Assembly (NCBI GenBank): GCA_027365835.1
Contig: DAHXLU010000097.1
Location: 1-64,000, forward strand
From: JAJZMA01 sp021850405
Lineage (GTDB): Bacteria; Chloroflexota; Dormibacteria; Aeolococcales; Aeolococcaceae
DNA: 64,000 nt
Direction of reading: 5' to 3'
Part shown: in pieces, positions 35,937-44,761 of the stretch
Numbering within the stretch: the first letter of the stretch is position 1
How the letters are laid out: each line of letters begins with the position of its first letter
The notes under the pieces: model-generated
The model's database searches: none
The model's input: only the letters and a program-made list of their open reading frames with translations
What the model was told of the DNA's origin: nothing
Position numbers and translations under genes: made by a program

Positions 35937-36515
35937 ATGGCAAAGATAGAGCGCCGCTGGAGTGTTACTACCTACATCCCTGTGCGGGAGGTGTTTGCTG
36001 TAATGGAACAGCTGGTTACTCTGCCTTTGCAGTTTGAGCCATTGTCCTCATCAAAAGCGCGTGGGATAGAGGTTATCCGAAGGGGATTCTTTGGAGGGTG
36101 GGGCGGCCGGCTGCGTAACCCTCATTTTTTTGAATGTACCGCCGTAGAAGCACCCGAAGGGACACTGGTTCAGGTTGAAGCTACGGCCAGCCGGTGGGTG
36201 GTGTCCCGGGCGGAGGAGTTTGTGACCGTGCTGACGCGGGGCGCAGGCGATCCATATGGGATTTACAGGGATGGCCGAATCCAGCCTGGCGAAGTGACCC
36301 TGGTCGCCTCCTGGGCAGGTACCGGTTATGAGCTTTATTCCGAGCCATCCTTTACCGCTCGTCGTGGTCCGGCAATATACACAGCCACCCCACTTTTTGC
36401 CGTGGAGGTACAAAGGGGACGTTTTGTCCGGGTCGAGACCAGGGATGGCATCTCTGGATATGTGGAGGCAGATCAGCTGGTCATGGCCCCCGCCCTGGCG
36501 GTGCGCGCTCCTTAG
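35937..36515 (+). CDS. SRPBCC-like protein with a C-terminal SH3-like region
   Basis: A 192-residue soluble protein. The N-terminal half (SVTTYIPVREVFAVMEQLVT to EATASRW) has the strand-helix-strand layout of the SRPBCC/START-like fold. The C-terminal half contains VQRGRFVRVETRDGISGYVEADQL, a pattern typical of bacterial SH3 domains. The combination is unusual and the assignment rests on pattern alone. The TAAGAT box 6 bases upstream supports the start. The gene lies just downstream of parS, divergent from parA. Confidence 0.55.
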   Translation: MAKIERRWSVTTYIPVREVFAVMEQLVTLPLQFEPLSSSKARGIEVIRRGFFGGWGGRLRNPHFFECTAVEAPEGTLVQVEATASRWVVSRAEEFVTVLTRGAGDPYGIYRDGRIQPGEVTLVASWAGTGYELYSEPSFTARRGPAIYTATPLFAVEVQRGRFVRVETRDGISGYVEADQLVMAPALAVRAP

Positions 36516-36764
36516 CAGCTTTTCCCGGTCTGGCAAAACCTCATCTTCCAAAAATTCGGCAACAGTGGGAAGTGCCCGAACCAGTTTTTGGGCTTCTATC
36601 CTGACGCCATCCATGGATCAGTGCAGAAGATGGCCCGGGATATAGCTTTCTGGCTGATTGCCAGGGGTAGTGGTCAATGCCGTGATGCTGGCAGGGCATA
36701 GAACGGTGGGGAGGTGCAGGCCGGTAAATAGCGCGGACTCCAGGCTGACTGTAATCTGTGCGTA

Positions 36765-36770
36765 TAGAAT
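36765..36770 (+). promoter_or_regulatory. -10 box (TAGAAT) of a leaderless histidine kinase gene
   Basis: TAGAAT ends 6 bases before GTG 36777, without a ribosome binding site. Confidence 0.6.
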
Positions 36771-36776
36771 GGAAAA

Positions 36777-37919
36777 GTGACCAGGTTCCAGAGAGTAGCG
36801 GCTGCTTTTGCGGCCATAGTCTCCGCCGGCGACGAGGACTCCCTTATCGAGGAACTGCTGGCCGCCGCGGTGGAGCTTACCGGAGCACAATATGGAGCGC
36901 TTGGGATCCTGGCAGCTATACCTGCCACTGGACTGGTAACTCCCAGGCTGGCCCGGTTCCATACGGTCGGCCTGTCGCCGGAGGAGGAGCAGTCTATTGG
37001 CGAATGGCAACAGAGTGGAGACTGGCTTTCACTTTTTCCTGGATGCGGTGGCGTAGTGCGCATAAGGGACCTTCGCGCGCATCCCCTGCCGGCCGCGCTC
37101 CCGTTGCATCATCCTGTCCTGACGTCATTTATGGGGGTACCGCTAAGGTCTGGCAATATGGTGGCAGGTGGTCTTTATCTCGCCAACACGTTGAGGGCGG
37201 GTGGATTTTCCAGGAACGATGAGAAGACGGTAGTTTCCCTTGTAGCAGTAGCGGACGTTGTGCTGGAAAACCGGCTCCTTCATGAAGAGATTGCTGACCT
37301 GGCAGGGGTGCGGGACAGGGAGAAAATAGCACGTAATCTGCATGACAACGTTATTCAACGCATCTTTGCAACCGGGCTCTCCCTACAGGCGCTGGCGGTG
37401 TCGTCCGGGGATGGTCTGCTGGGGAACCGGATCCAGATTGCTGTCGATGAACTTGACAGCATTATCCAGGATATTCGCGGCATAATTTTTGCCCTGCGCG
37501 GGCAAGAGATGGATGGCCCAGCGCCTCTGAGAGCCCAGCTGCTTGGCCTGGTAATTGAGATTGGCGAGACAGTGGGCACTGCTCCTGTGGTCCACCTGAA
37601 TGGCCCAGTCGACAACATCAACGATGAGCAACTGAACACAACAGTAGTTGCTGTGGCCAGGGAATTGCTTACTGAAGCCACTCGACATGCAGGGGTTACG
37701 GCAGTGGATTTCTATGTCAGGGTTGGGGCCAACATTACGGTAAAAGTGGTAGACAATGGCTCCTTCCCTGGGCCGGGCCAACCGACAGCTGCGGGCAATG
37801 GGGTGAGCCAGGTAACCGGGTGGGCACAGCAGCTTGGGGGTAGTCTGACTGTGCGCAAGGTGCATCCTTCCGGCACAGAAGCCATCTTTATGGTTCCGAG
37901 AAAGCCTGCGCCCGCGTGA
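36777..37919 (+). CDS. GAF-domain histidine kinase (DevS/NarX-like)
   Basis: A 380-residue cytoplasmic histidine kinase. A GAF domain (about 15-165; TGAQYGALGILAA, FMGVPLRSGNMVAGGLYLAN) is followed by a HisKA_3 domain with the phospho-accepting His in KIARNLHDNVIQRIFA (about 190) and a HATPase domain (VARELLTEATRHA as the N box, KVVDNGSFPG as the D box). In the N box, the usual Asn is replaced in the EAxRHA pattern common to this subfamily. No membrane helix is present, so it senses an internal ligand, gas or redox signal. The NarL-type regulator at 39074 is the probable partner, though two minus-strand genes lie between. Confidence 0.88.
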   Translation: MTRFQRVAAAFAAIVSAGDEDSLIEELLAAAVELTGAQYGALGILAAIPATGLVTPRLARFHTVGLSPEEEQSIGEWQQSGDWLSLFPGCGGVVRIRDLRAHPLPAALPLHHPVLTSFMGVPLRSGNMVAGGLYLANTLRAGGFSRNDEKTVVSLVAVADVVLENRLLHEEIADLAGVRDREKIARNLHDNVIQRIFATGLSLQALAVSSGDGLLGNRIQIAVDELDSIIQDIRGIIFALRGQEMDGPAPLRAQLLGLVIEIGETVGTAPVVHLNGPVDNINDEQLNTTVVAVARELLTEATRHAGVTAVDFYVRVGANITVKVVDNGSFPGPGQPTAAGNGVSQVTGWAQQLGGSLTVRKVHPSGTEAIFMVPRKPAPA

Positions 37920-37946
37920 TCTGCAGCGGGCCGGGGGTTGTGCCCG

Positions 37947-37970
37947 AGGGGCTGCGGGCGCCCCTTTTTT
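37947..37970 (+). terminator. Intrinsic terminator of the histidine kinase gene
   Basis: AGGGGC and GCCCCT form a 6-bp stem with a 7-base loop, followed directly by a run of six T. It is the clearest T-tract terminator in the window. The T run abuts the stop of the convergent gene. Confidence 0.8.
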
Positions 37971-38401
37971 CAGGTTGGAATAAGGGCCTCGGTAACCTGT
38001 TTGCCCGTGAGCTCTGCGATATCGATCCGGAACGCCTTGTCCGCTTTTCTCCAGGCCCAGGGCTGTAGGGGCCCCCGTTCCAGCCGGTCCAGCTCCTCGG
38101 GATCGTCGACAGCCCGGACCACGCCGCGTGCAACCACGCTCCAGCCTGAATGGGTAAGTGGACGATTGTCGTCCACCTCAAAGGCCACCAGTTGCCCCGA
38201 AAGCCCGCTTATCGAGGTTCCATCAATGGTTTTGAAAAAGATGGCTCCATCATCAAAGAGGTAATTAATGGGGATGATGTTGGGTACCCCATGGAGAGTG
38301 AAGCCGAGCCTGCCAACATATGAGCTGTAGCGCATGTAGCTTACGCACTGGTCGTATGAGATGTCCTCAAGTGAGGCAACCCCGATAAGGATTTTTGGCA
38401 T
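37970..38401 (-). CDS. Pyridoxamine 5'-phosphate oxidase-family FMN-binding protein
   Basis: A 143-residue split-barrel protein of the Pyridox_ox_2 type. The pattern VGRLGFTLHGVPNIIPINYLFDDGAIFFKT is the hallmark FMN-binding barrel, followed by VAFEVDDNRPLTHSGWSVVARGVVRAVDD. Proteins of this family bind FMN, F420 or haem and often act on quinones or as detoxifying reductases; the substrate is unknown. It is preceded by GGGAGAG and lies 15 bases from the neighbour upstream, with which it may form an operon. Both lie between the kinase and its regulator. Confidence 0.82.
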   Translation of the reverse strand: MPKILIGVASLEDISYDQCVSYMRYSSYVGRLGFTLHGVPNIIPINYLFDDGAIFFKTIDGTSISGLSGQLVAFEVDDNRPLTHSGWSVVARGVVRAVDDPEELDRLERGPLQPWAWRKADKAFRIDIAELTGKQVTEALIPT

Positions 38402-38416
38402 AGCTTCTCTCCCTGG

Positions 38417-38947
38417 TCAGTTGATATCTCTCCTGGATGGGAACGGCCGGACCGCTTGTCTCTTTGTCTGTTGAGCAAGGGGTTCAAGGGTTTGCAGCTG
38501 CTCCAGCAGGTTGGCGATCCGTACCAGAAAAGAGCGGATGCAAGCCTCTGCGACGTGGTGCAGCAGGATCCTGTCTAGCTCCTGTCCGGCCCTGCCCAGT
38601 GGCGTGGTATAGCTCCCAGAGAGTGTTACCTGCGTGAGGACACCGGCAAGTGGCATGAACTCAAGGTCTCCTTCCAGTCTTGGGAACAGGTTCATGGCAC
38701 CATCTGCATGCCAGTGGACCGGAAAAACCGTTCCAGCGCCACGGGAAAATGGCATGCCCAGGTCAAGCTGTACACGCTTGCCGAGCGCAGGCAATACAGG
38801 GCTGGGTCCGATTTTCAGGTAGAGTCTTTCTCCTTCGTTGTAGGCCTCTGCCATGTTCTCTGCGAGCAGGGTATGGAACTCCGCTCCCGGGGGTAGATCA
38901 AGGGCCGTAAACGGTACGGGAACCTGGATAAAATCCTGTATGAGCAT
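38417..38947 (-). CDS. Hypothetical SRPBCC-like protein
   Basis: A 176-residue soluble protein. The layout (LIQDFIQVPVPFTALDLPPG, VFPVHWHADGAMNLFPRLEGDLEFMPL in part, TQVTLSGSYTTPLGRAG) resembles ligand-binding SRPBCC proteins, with a long C-terminal helix (HVAEACIRSFLVRIANLLEQL). No catalytic motif is seen. It lies upstream of the FMN-binding protein on the same strand. TAGGAT 6 bases before the ATG marks a leaderless start. Confidence 0.55.
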   Translation of the reverse strand: MLIQDFIQVPVPFTALDLPPGAEFHTLLAENMAEAYNEGERLYLKIGPSPVLPALGKRVQLDLGMPFSRGAGTVFPVHWHADGAMNLFPRLEGDLEFMPLAGVLTQVTLSGSYTTPLGRAGQELDRILLHHVAEACIRSFLVRIANLLEQLQTLEPLAQQTKRQAVRPFPSRRDIN

Positions 38948-38953
38948 ACGTTC

Positions 38954-38959
38954 ATCCTA
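38954..38959 (-). promoter_or_regulatory. -10 box (TAGGAT) of a leaderless gene
   Basis: On the minus strand TAGGAT is followed by GAACGT and the ATG at 38947. Confidence 0.55.
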
Positions 38960-39060
38960 GTCCTAAACCAGAGGTTGCAACAGGGTCCAAAGTCCCATTT
39001 TTGAAGGTTACTGGTCCATGGGGCACTGCGCCATCCGCACCATTTGGGTCAGCTATCGTA

Positions 39061-39066
39061 TACACT
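39061..39066 (+). promoter_or_regulatory. -10 box (TACACT) of a leaderless response regulator gene
   Basis: TACACT, part of TATACACT, ends 7 bases before ATG 39074 and favours it over an ATG at 39044. Confidence 0.5.
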
Positions 39067-39073
39067 TTTACAC

Positions 39074-39751
39074 ATGGTTAAGCCCAAAACCAGGGTGCTG
39101 ATATGTGACGACCATGAACTGGTGCGGCGCGGCATCCGTGATCTGCTTGGCAATGATGCTGCAATAGAGATTGCGGGTGAAGCCGGAAGCGGCACCGAAG
39201 CGGTTTCGATGGCACTTGCAACCCGGCCCAATGTAATCCTTATGGATGTACGGATGCCGGGGATGTCTGGTGTGGAGGCCTGTCGTGCGATCCGGGAAGT
39301 TGCTCCAGATATGAAGATATTGATGCTCACCTCCTTTACAGATGATGAGGCACTTTTTGGCGCGATAATGGCAGGCGCAGCGGGTTATATCCTGAAGCAG
39401 ATACGGGGCGCCGAACTGCTTGCCTCCATACACAAGGTGGCAGAAGGCAGGAATCTCCTGGATGATGGAGCCATGGCCCGGGTTATGGCGCGATTGCGGG
39501 GGGAGATTTCAGACGGGAGTCCGGCTTCGTTATTCTCCCTTTCTTCGTTGACTGCGCAGGAGAGACGTCTTGTTGTCTATGTCGCCGAGGGCAAATCCAA
39601 TCGGCAGATTGCTACAGAGATGCATCTGGCCGAAAAGACGGTCAAGAATTATGTAAGCAATATTCTTCAAAAGCTCGGCCTTGCACGAAGGGCCGAGGTT
39701 GCACCATTTCTGAATCGCCAGCATGAAACTACTGATCCACAGGGATGGTGA
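39074..39751 (+). CDS. NarL/DevR-family response regulator
   Basis: A 225-residue regulator. The receiver domain has the acidic pair Asp11-Asp12 in LICDDHELV, the phosphoacceptor Asp near 57 in VILMDVRMPG and Lys in YILKQIRG. The C-terminal LuxR-type helix-turn-helix has LTAQERRLVVYVAEGKSNRQIA and EKTVKNYVSNILQKL. The domain order and GAF-kinase neighbourhood match DevR-DevS pairs, which control responses to oxygen or redox in other bacteria. The start at 39074 gives a receiver that begins immediately (MVKPKTRVLICDD). Confidence 0.9.
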   Translation: MVKPKTRVLICDDHELVRRGIRDLLGNDAAIEIAGEAGSGTEAVSMALATRPNVILMDVRMPGMSGVEACRAIREVAPDMKILMLTSFTDDEALFGAIMAGAAGYILKQIRGAELLASIHKVAEGRNLLDDGAMARVMARLRGEISDGSPASLFSLSSLTAQERRLVVYVAEGKSNRQIATEMHLAEKTVKNYVSNILQKLGLARRAEVAPFLNRQHETTDPQGW

Positions 39752-39803
39752 CGGGCGCGGATTCCAGTTCGGGTACTGCCGCTGCTTTGAGATTAGCAAA
39801 ATA

Positions 39804-39846
39804 CCAGCCTGCCACTTCCTTGCCCAGAGGGAATGTAGCAGGCTGG
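39804..39846. terminator. Hairpin between convergent response regulator and DoxD-like gene
   Basis: Perfect 9-bp arms (CCAGCCTGC and GCAGGCTGG) around a 25-base loop that can extend the stem with one mismatch. No T tract. Convergent position suits a terminator. Confidence 0.5.
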
Positions 39847-39908
39847 CTGGGTTATGTCAGGGTTACCGGTAAGCAGGATCCTCAGGAGCCCTGACGCTGC
39901 TTACGTCA

Positions 39909-40475
39909 TTACAGGCGCAGGGCAGGATTGCTGTTTGTGCTCTCTTGCTTCTGCGGAAGGACGGCCGCCTGTCTGCCCATCAGGAGTTGCGGAGACGAAG
40001 GGCTGGCAAGTGCATATACAGCGAGGGCAAAAAGTCCCAGTTCAGCCAGCCCCATGACAAAGTTGATGCCAGCTGTTGAGGGGCTAAGCCATCCTGCAGC
40101 CTCCCAGTAGGCGTAACTCATGATCATGGTGCCAAACGTTGCAATGGCGGTTACAGCCATAACTGTCGTCTGGATCGCATGGGTCGCCTGTATGAGCAGC
40201 AGTATGCCAGTTGCCATAAGCGCGAGCCCAGCCAGTATCTCTCCCAGTAGAACCAGATACCCAAACGCAGTGGCATTTGGCAGTACCGTTCCCAGCAGAA
40301 AACTTTTCACCCAGCCATTGGGATTTTTGGAGGCAAATGCGCTTATCGTTCCAGCCATTCCCGAAATGTAGGTTGGGCCGGTCTTCTCCAGTCCACCTGT
40401 GAACCATTCATAGCCCAGGATCCCCTGGATAAATCCAACCGCCACCTGATACCGGCCAGCGAGTACGATCTTCAT
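39909..40475 (-). CDS. DoxD/DoxX-like membrane protein
   Basis: A 188-residue membrane protein of the DoxX/TQO small-subunit DoxD superfamily. The N-terminal GYEWFTGGLEKTGPTYISGM is the DoxD-type signature, followed by four predicted membrane helices (FGYLVLLGEILAGLALMATGIL in part, VMAVTAIATFGTMIM, NFVMGLAELGLFALAVYAL). The namesake is a thiosulfate:quinone oxidoreductase subunit, but most members have no proven role. A GGAGGT site precedes the ATG. It is convergent with the response regulator. Confidence 0.75.
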   Translation of the reverse strand: MKIVLAGRYQVAVGFIQGILGYEWFTGGLEKTGPTYISGMAGTISAFASKNPNGWVKSFLLGTVLPNATAFGYLVLLGEILAGLALMATGILLLIQATHAIQTTVMAVTAIATFGTMIMSYAYWEAAGWLSPSTAGINFVMGLAELGLFALAVYALASPSSPQLLMGRQAAVLPQKQESTNSNPALRL

Positions 40476-40679
40476 GATCTACCTCCGCAGGATCCTAGGC
40501 TTGCCGTGCAAGCTTTTGTGAGATCAGATCCTTTTGCCTTGTGGCTTAAACATATCCAGCAGAAAGGAGGGGAACCAGAGGCGTTGGACCTCAATTAGTG
40601 TGCCAAAGGTCACTGCGTGGCGGCCAGAGCAAATTTTTTGGCTGAGCACGGGGTTACCATGCCTTTTCGACCGTTTTGG

Positions 40680-41075
40680 TCAGTAGATGCCAAGCTCCAG
40701 CTTGGCCTCATCCGACGCCATCAGCCGTGGGTCCCATGGAGGGGACCAGACTATGTTGACTTTTACGTCCTTTACCCCTGGGAGGGGGGCACACACCGCA
40801 TGCGCCTGGGTCTGGATTACGCTGCCGAGGGGGCAGTAGGGAGATGTCAGTGTTATGTCAATGTTGAGCAGTCCATTCTGATCCAGGGTCGCTCCGTAGA
40901 CCAGGCCTAGGCTCACGATATCGATGCCAAGTTCAGGGTCGTAGACCTCTGACAGGGCATCAAATATTAGCGCTTCGCTAGCCCTGTACGGGGTTGGGGA
41001 CAGATTTTCCGTCACGGGCGAATCCGTATCTCCTGTAGCCGCATCTCCTTCCCGGTGTTCCCTGGCATCTTTCAT
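40680..41075 (-). CDS. DUF59/MIP18-family iron-sulfur assembly protein (SufT-like)
   Basis: A 131-residue protein of the DUF59 (MIP18/SufT/PaaD) family, which takes part in maturation of iron-sulfur proteins. The core DALSEVYDPELGIDIVSLGLVYG and TLTSPYCPLGSVIQTQAHA, with the conserved Cys, are present. The extra 30 residues at the N-terminus are variable. The start overlaps the sufU stop by 4 bases, making it the last gene of the SUF operon. Confidence 0.88.
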   Translation of the reverse strand: MKDAREHREGDAATGDTDSPVTENLSPTPYRASEALIFDALSEVYDPELGIDIVSLGLVYGATLDQNGLLNIDITLTSPYCPLGSVIQTQAHAVCAPLPGVKDVKVNIVWSPPWDPRLMASDEAKLELGIY

Positions 41076-41614
41076 GCTCTTTCCTCTGGTCCATCCGCGC
41101 TGCCCTTTCCTGCCATGTCAGAAAGTAGCTCCAGTAGTCCATTCCAGGCCAGCGTGGCACACTTGGTGCGGGCTGGATAACTGCGCACCCCACCCAGCGC
41201 CTCGACATCCCCTGGGGGAACTGTTGCCTCTTGCCCCATGATGAATGCCTTGACATTTTTTGCAAGATCCATGCACTCAGCAACCGATTTACCTTCTACC
41301 TCGTCGCACATGATGCTGGCTGAGGCCTGGCTTATCGAGCAACCAGTACCATCAAACGCAATCGCGCTGATGGCACCATCTGGCGTGATGCTGGCCCAGA
41401 GACGCAGGTCATCGCCACAAACTGGATTATGTGCTGAAAGCACGCCAGGACCGGACTCGGCCAGGGCACGGTGGTGATGGGGGTACCGATAATGGTCGAG
41501 TATGATCTCCCGGAAGAGGTCCTCGTCCTCTGGCTGGGAAGGGCTGGCAGATTCCAGATTGTTCTGTCCCACAGTAGTTTGATTGTAGCGCGGGGCGGTG
41601 GCAGGATAAGGCAT
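41072..41614 (-). CDS. sufU: Iron-sulfur assembly protein SufU
   Basis: A 180-residue SufU/NifU-N type protein. In Gram-positive SUF systems SufU binds zinc and accepts sulfur from SufS. Three ligand Cys are in view: NPVCGDDLRLW, GTGCSISQASASIM and ARTKCATLAW. The N-terminal extension of about 35 residues before DLFREIILDHYRYPHH is not conserved. I place the start at ATG 41614, 2 bases after the sufS stop; an upstream frame runs over sufS. Confidence 0.9.
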   Translation of the reverse strand: MPYPATAPRYNQTTVGQNNLESASPSQPEDEDLFREIILDHYRYPHHHRALAESGPGVLSAHNPVCGDDLRLWASITPDGAISAIAFDGTGCSISQASASIMCDEVEGKSVAECMDLAKNVKAFIMGQEATVPPGDVEALGGVRSYPARTKCATLAWNGLLELLSDMAGKGSADGPEERA

Positions 41615-41616
41615 TG

Positions 41617-42885
41617 TCAGGCAAATATCCCTATGACTTTTCTTACTCCGGCTACAAGAGTGCTGACATCCTGCGGGTTGTTGTACAGATAGCTGGAGGC
41701 CCTTGTAGTGGCACTGACCCCCAGACGGTGCATTAGTGGTTGACAGCAATGGTGTCCAGCGCGTACGGCGATGCCCTCCCGGTCAAGGATGGTGGCTACG
41801 TCATGTGGATGGACGCCTGCCACAGAAAAAGATACTGTTCCGGTTGCCGCCTGCTCGCTCCCAAGGACGGTCACTCCTGCGATCTGTTCCAGGGACTGCC
41901 GGATCAGCGTCCCCATGTACAGGTCGTGCTGGGCGATATTTTCCATCCCTATTGCGTTCAGGTAGTTTATCGCTGCCCGCATTCCGGCCACGCCAGCCAC
42001 ATCGGGGGTCCCGGCTTCAAACTTGTGCGGCACTTCGGCCCAGGTCGATGTAAGGCTGTCAACGCGGTCTATCATGCTCCCTCCGCCCAGGAATGGTCCC
42101 AGTCTTTCCAGGAGCGAGGGCCGGGCCCACAGGACCCCTATCCCCATTGGTCCGAGCATCTTATGCCCTGAGAACGCAATAAAGTCACAATCCAGGTCCC
42201 TGACTGAAAGTTTTCTGTGCGGCGCAGTCTGTGCAGCATCAATGCAAACCAGCGCTCCACATGCGTGAGCGGCCGCTATGACTGGCTCGACAGGCTGGAG
42301 TGTTCCCAGTACGTTGCTGGCGTGACTGATGCTGACAATACGGGTGGGGCCAGCCATGAGCAAAGCTGCATGTTCCAGATCCAGCTGGCCATCGTCTCCG
42401 ACCCTGATGTATTGCAGGTCAAAGTGGCGGCGCTCTCTCGCGAGCTGCCACGGCACCACGTTGCTGTGATGCTCAAGCTGCGTCAGGACCACCCGATCTT
42501 TCTCTCCCAGCCCGGCGGTAGAAACACTTGCTACAAGATTCAATGCTTCGGTAGTGTTGCGGACAAATACGATGCCAGCAGGATCAGCATCTATGAACCC
42601 AGCTACCTCGTTTCGGCCGTCTTCCAGGATCGCGGTTGCCTCATTGCCCAGAAAATGTGCACCCCGGTGGACGTTTGCGTTGGATGTAGCGTAGTACTCT
42701 GCAATGGCACCAATCACCGCTGACGGCTTCTGGGACGTTGCTGCCGAATCTAGATAGGTGAGCGGTTTGCCGTTGATCGTACGGCCCAGGATGGGAAAAT
42801 CCTTCCGGATGGCCGGGTTTATCGAGCCAGTATCTGGCTGGGTAGCCCCCGGTCTTTCCATTGCTGATGTGATGGGGGTATTCAT
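41617..42885 (-). CDS. sufS: SufS-type cysteine desulfurase
   Basis: A 422-residue PLP-dependent group II cysteine desulfurase that draws sulfur from cysteine for cluster assembly. YLDSAATSQKP, the NTTEALNLVA loop, the PLP Lys in FIAFSGHKMLGPMGIGVLW and the active Cys in VRAGHHCCQPLMHRLG are all present. The desulfurase Cys lies in a short RxGHHC loop, as expected for SufS rather than IscS. The start overlaps the stop of the Rieske-like gene (ATGA). It works with SufU downstream. Confidence 0.95.
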   Translation of the reverse strand: MNTPITSAMERPGATQPDTGSINPAIRKDFPILGRTINGKPLTYLDSAATSQKPSAVIGAIAEYYATSNANVHRGAHFLGNEATAILEDGRNEVAGFIDADPAGIVFVRNTTEALNLVASVSTAGLGEKDRVVLTQLEHHSNVVPWQLARERRHFDLQYIRVGDDGQLDLEHAALLMAGPTRIVSISHASNVLGTLQPVEPVIAAAHACGALVCIDAAQTAPHRKLSVRDLDCDFIAFSGHKMLGPMGIGVLWARPSLLERLGPFLGGGSMIDRVDSLTSTWAEVPHKFEAGTPDVAGVAGMRAAINYLNAIGMENIAQHDLYMGTLIRQSLEQIAGVTVLGSEQAATGTVSFSVAGVHPHDVATILDREGIAVRAGHHCCQPLMHRLGVSATTRASSYLYNNPQDVSTLVAGVRKVIGIFA

Positions 42886-43220
42886 GGTGACAGGCGTACT
42901 TCCAGCTGGTTCTGGACCACCCTTGTTTCATACACTGCTATGGGCTCAACCGCCGGAAGGCATAGGGGTTGGCCGGTACGCAGGTCAAACTGCGAGCCAT
43001 GCAATGGACATTCTATGCGGCACCGTTCTACATCCAGGTCGCCATCACTCAGTGATGCCTCGGCGTGGCTACAGGTATCATCAATTGCAAAAAATTCCTG
43101 ATTCACATTGAAGATCGCCACCGCCCGGCCGTCAATCTCTACCCGGGCAGCATTGCCAGCCGGCAGGATGGTGAATGGATCCTGGACAATGGGAATCCAC
43201 GCTGCGGTCTGTTCCTGCAT
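42882..43220 (-). CDS. Rieske [2Fe-2S] ferredoxin-like protein
   Basis: A 112-residue Rieske-type ferredoxin of the NirD/biphenyl dioxygenase ferredoxin kind. The two cluster motifs are present: CSHAEASL (CxH) and CRIECPLHGSQFD (CxxH), with normal spacing. Such proteins carry electrons to oxygenases or reductases. Its place inside the SUF operon between sufD and sufS suggests a role as an electron donor to, or client of, cluster assembly; a Rieske protein in this position is known from other SUF operons. It is 11 bases from sufD and overlaps sufS. Confidence 0.9.
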   Translation of the reverse strand: MQEQTAAWIPIVQDPFTILPAGNAARVEIDGRAVAIFNVNQEFFAIDDTCSHAEASLSDGDLDVERCRIECPLHGSQFDLRTGQPLCLPAVEPIAVYETRVVQNQLEVRLSP

Positions 43221-43231
43221 GCCTGCTCTGC

Positions 43232-44761
43232 CTAGGGGTGTTGCCAGCGGGCTATTTTTTCGTCCAGAAGCCGGGCGCTGACAGCGGCTATGGACGGGAA
43301 GGGAGCAGCGGCCAGGATATCCTCAAAGAAGCCCCGTACGATGAGTCTGTCGACCTCATGGGAAGGGATTCCCCTGGAGGTCATATAGAAGCGCTCATTG
43401 TCATCAATATGGCCAGCAGTGGCGCCGTGCCCACAGCGTACGTCGTTGGCACCAATTTCCAGACGCGGGATACTGTCAGCCTTGGCGCCCGGGTCCAGCA
43501 GGAGATTCCTGTTGGAGACGTAACCATCTGTCTTCTGGGCGGACGGCAATACCTCGATGAGGCCGCTGTAGACGCTGGTTGCATGGTCGGATACCGCACA
43601 TTTCAGGGTAAACCTGCTCCTTGTATCCTCTCCCAGGTGGCGCTGGAGGCTCTGGTGGTCCAGATGCTGGCTGCTGCTGGCAAAAGCAATGCCGCTTATC
43701 TCTGCATCCGATCCCCTGCCGACGAGGTTCACATCAAACCAGGATTTTTCAGTTCCAGCACCCAGTCTCGATACGAGCGCGGATAGTCGGGCCTCCTGCT
43801 CCAGCTGGATCAGGGTGTGGCTTACGTGCCAGGTGGTTAAAGGCTGCTCCTGCAACGTGCCATATGACAGCTGGGCTCCCCGTCCCACCATGGCGAGCGT
43901 AGCGGCGAGGGTACAGGTGGGGATGGCTGTCTGGGGCTCGGGAGTGTAATACCCAAAGCCGCCATCTCCTGTCCACGAACTCTCTGAACTGTCTGGAGTG
44001 TCCTGGGCCCCCTCTTCCACCTTCCGGTACTGGTCACAGACCGAAAGCGAGCTGTCTTCTCCCAGCCAGAGCAGCGTAGCCGGAACCGAGAGGGCACCTG
44101 AGAGGTCATGCACTATCCACAAGGATGGGGAAAGGTGCGTTCCTGCAGGTGCTGTTATCAGCGCACCGCCATTCCATAGCGCCTGCCATGCGGCGGTGAG
44201 GGGCCCATCACCTTCCAAAAGAGAGAGCAGCTGCCTGATCCTTGTTGCGGCCGTATCGTCCATATTGGCCAGCGAGCCAAGTGCAACAATGCTGACACCG
44301 GATTGCTCCAGCGCCTCCAGATCCTGCTGACTGCCATGGAGCGATACGCCCTGGCGAGTTATGGCAGCAACGATGGTTCCTGAATGCTCCAGGCTATCGT
44401 CCCCAAAAGGAACCAGATCAGACATCCCGCGGGCAGCCTGGGCCGCATCGGCTGACGCTCCTTCGGAACGTGCCTGTTGCTGCGGGCTAGCCAGCCTTAG
44501 TTGCTGTTTTTCCAGAAGCTCATAGAGGGGTAGCCGGGAAGCATCGGTACGACGCCAGTCCTCATCCCTTGTGGATGACGGGGCGGGGGCCGCGACAAAT
44601 CGTTCCCAGAAGCGGTCCCGGCGCTGCCTGAGCCAGTCTGGCCCGGCTACCTGCTGCGGTCGCTGCAGCAACCTCTGTAAGGAGGGAGCTGCAGCCCTGG
44701 CGGTGCCCAGCGGCTGGCGTGGTCCTTTTGGGGAAACCCGGGTGACAAGTACCTCAGCCAA
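43232..44761 (-). CDS. sufD: Fe-S assembly scaffold subunit SufD
   Basis: A 509-residue SufB/SufD family protein. The C-terminal core is recognisable ([50 protein letters not shown] in part, [25 protein letters not shown]). It forms the SufBCD complex with the ATPase SufC. The N-terminal half is longer and more variable than in enterobacterial SufD (423 residues). The start overlaps the sufB stop by 8 bases. Confidence 0.92.
   Translation of the reverse strand: MAEVLVTRVSPKGPRQPLGTARAAAPSLQRLLQRPQQVAGPDWLRQRRDRFWERFVAAPAPSSTRDEDWRRTDASRLPLYELLEKQQLRLASPQQQARSEGASADAAQAARGMSDLVPFGDDSLEHSGTIVAAITRQGVSLHGSQQDLEALEQSGVSIVALGSLANMDDTAATRIRQLLSLLEGDGPLTAAWQALWNGGALITAPAGTHLSPSLWIVHDLSGALSVPATLLWLGEDSSLSVCDQYRKVEEGAQDTPDSSESSWTGDGGFGYYTPEPQTAIPTCTLAATLAMVGRGAQLSYGTLQEQPLTTWHVSHTLIQLEQEARLSALVSRLGAGTEKSWFDVNLVGRGSDAEISGIAFASSSQHLDHQSLQRHLGEDTRSRFTLKCAVSDHATSVYSGLIEVLPSAQKTDGYVSNRNLLLDPGAKADSIPRLEIGANDVRCGHGATAGHIDDNERFYMTSRGIPSHEVDRLIVRGFFEDILAAAPFPSIAAVSARLLDEKIARWQHP

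Noticed and set aside
36490..36614. A minus-strand frame beginning MDGVRIEAQKLVRALPTVAE that looks protein-like
   Set aside because: It runs on into antisense of the SRPBCC/SH3-like gene and loses protein character, has no start signal, and may be chance.
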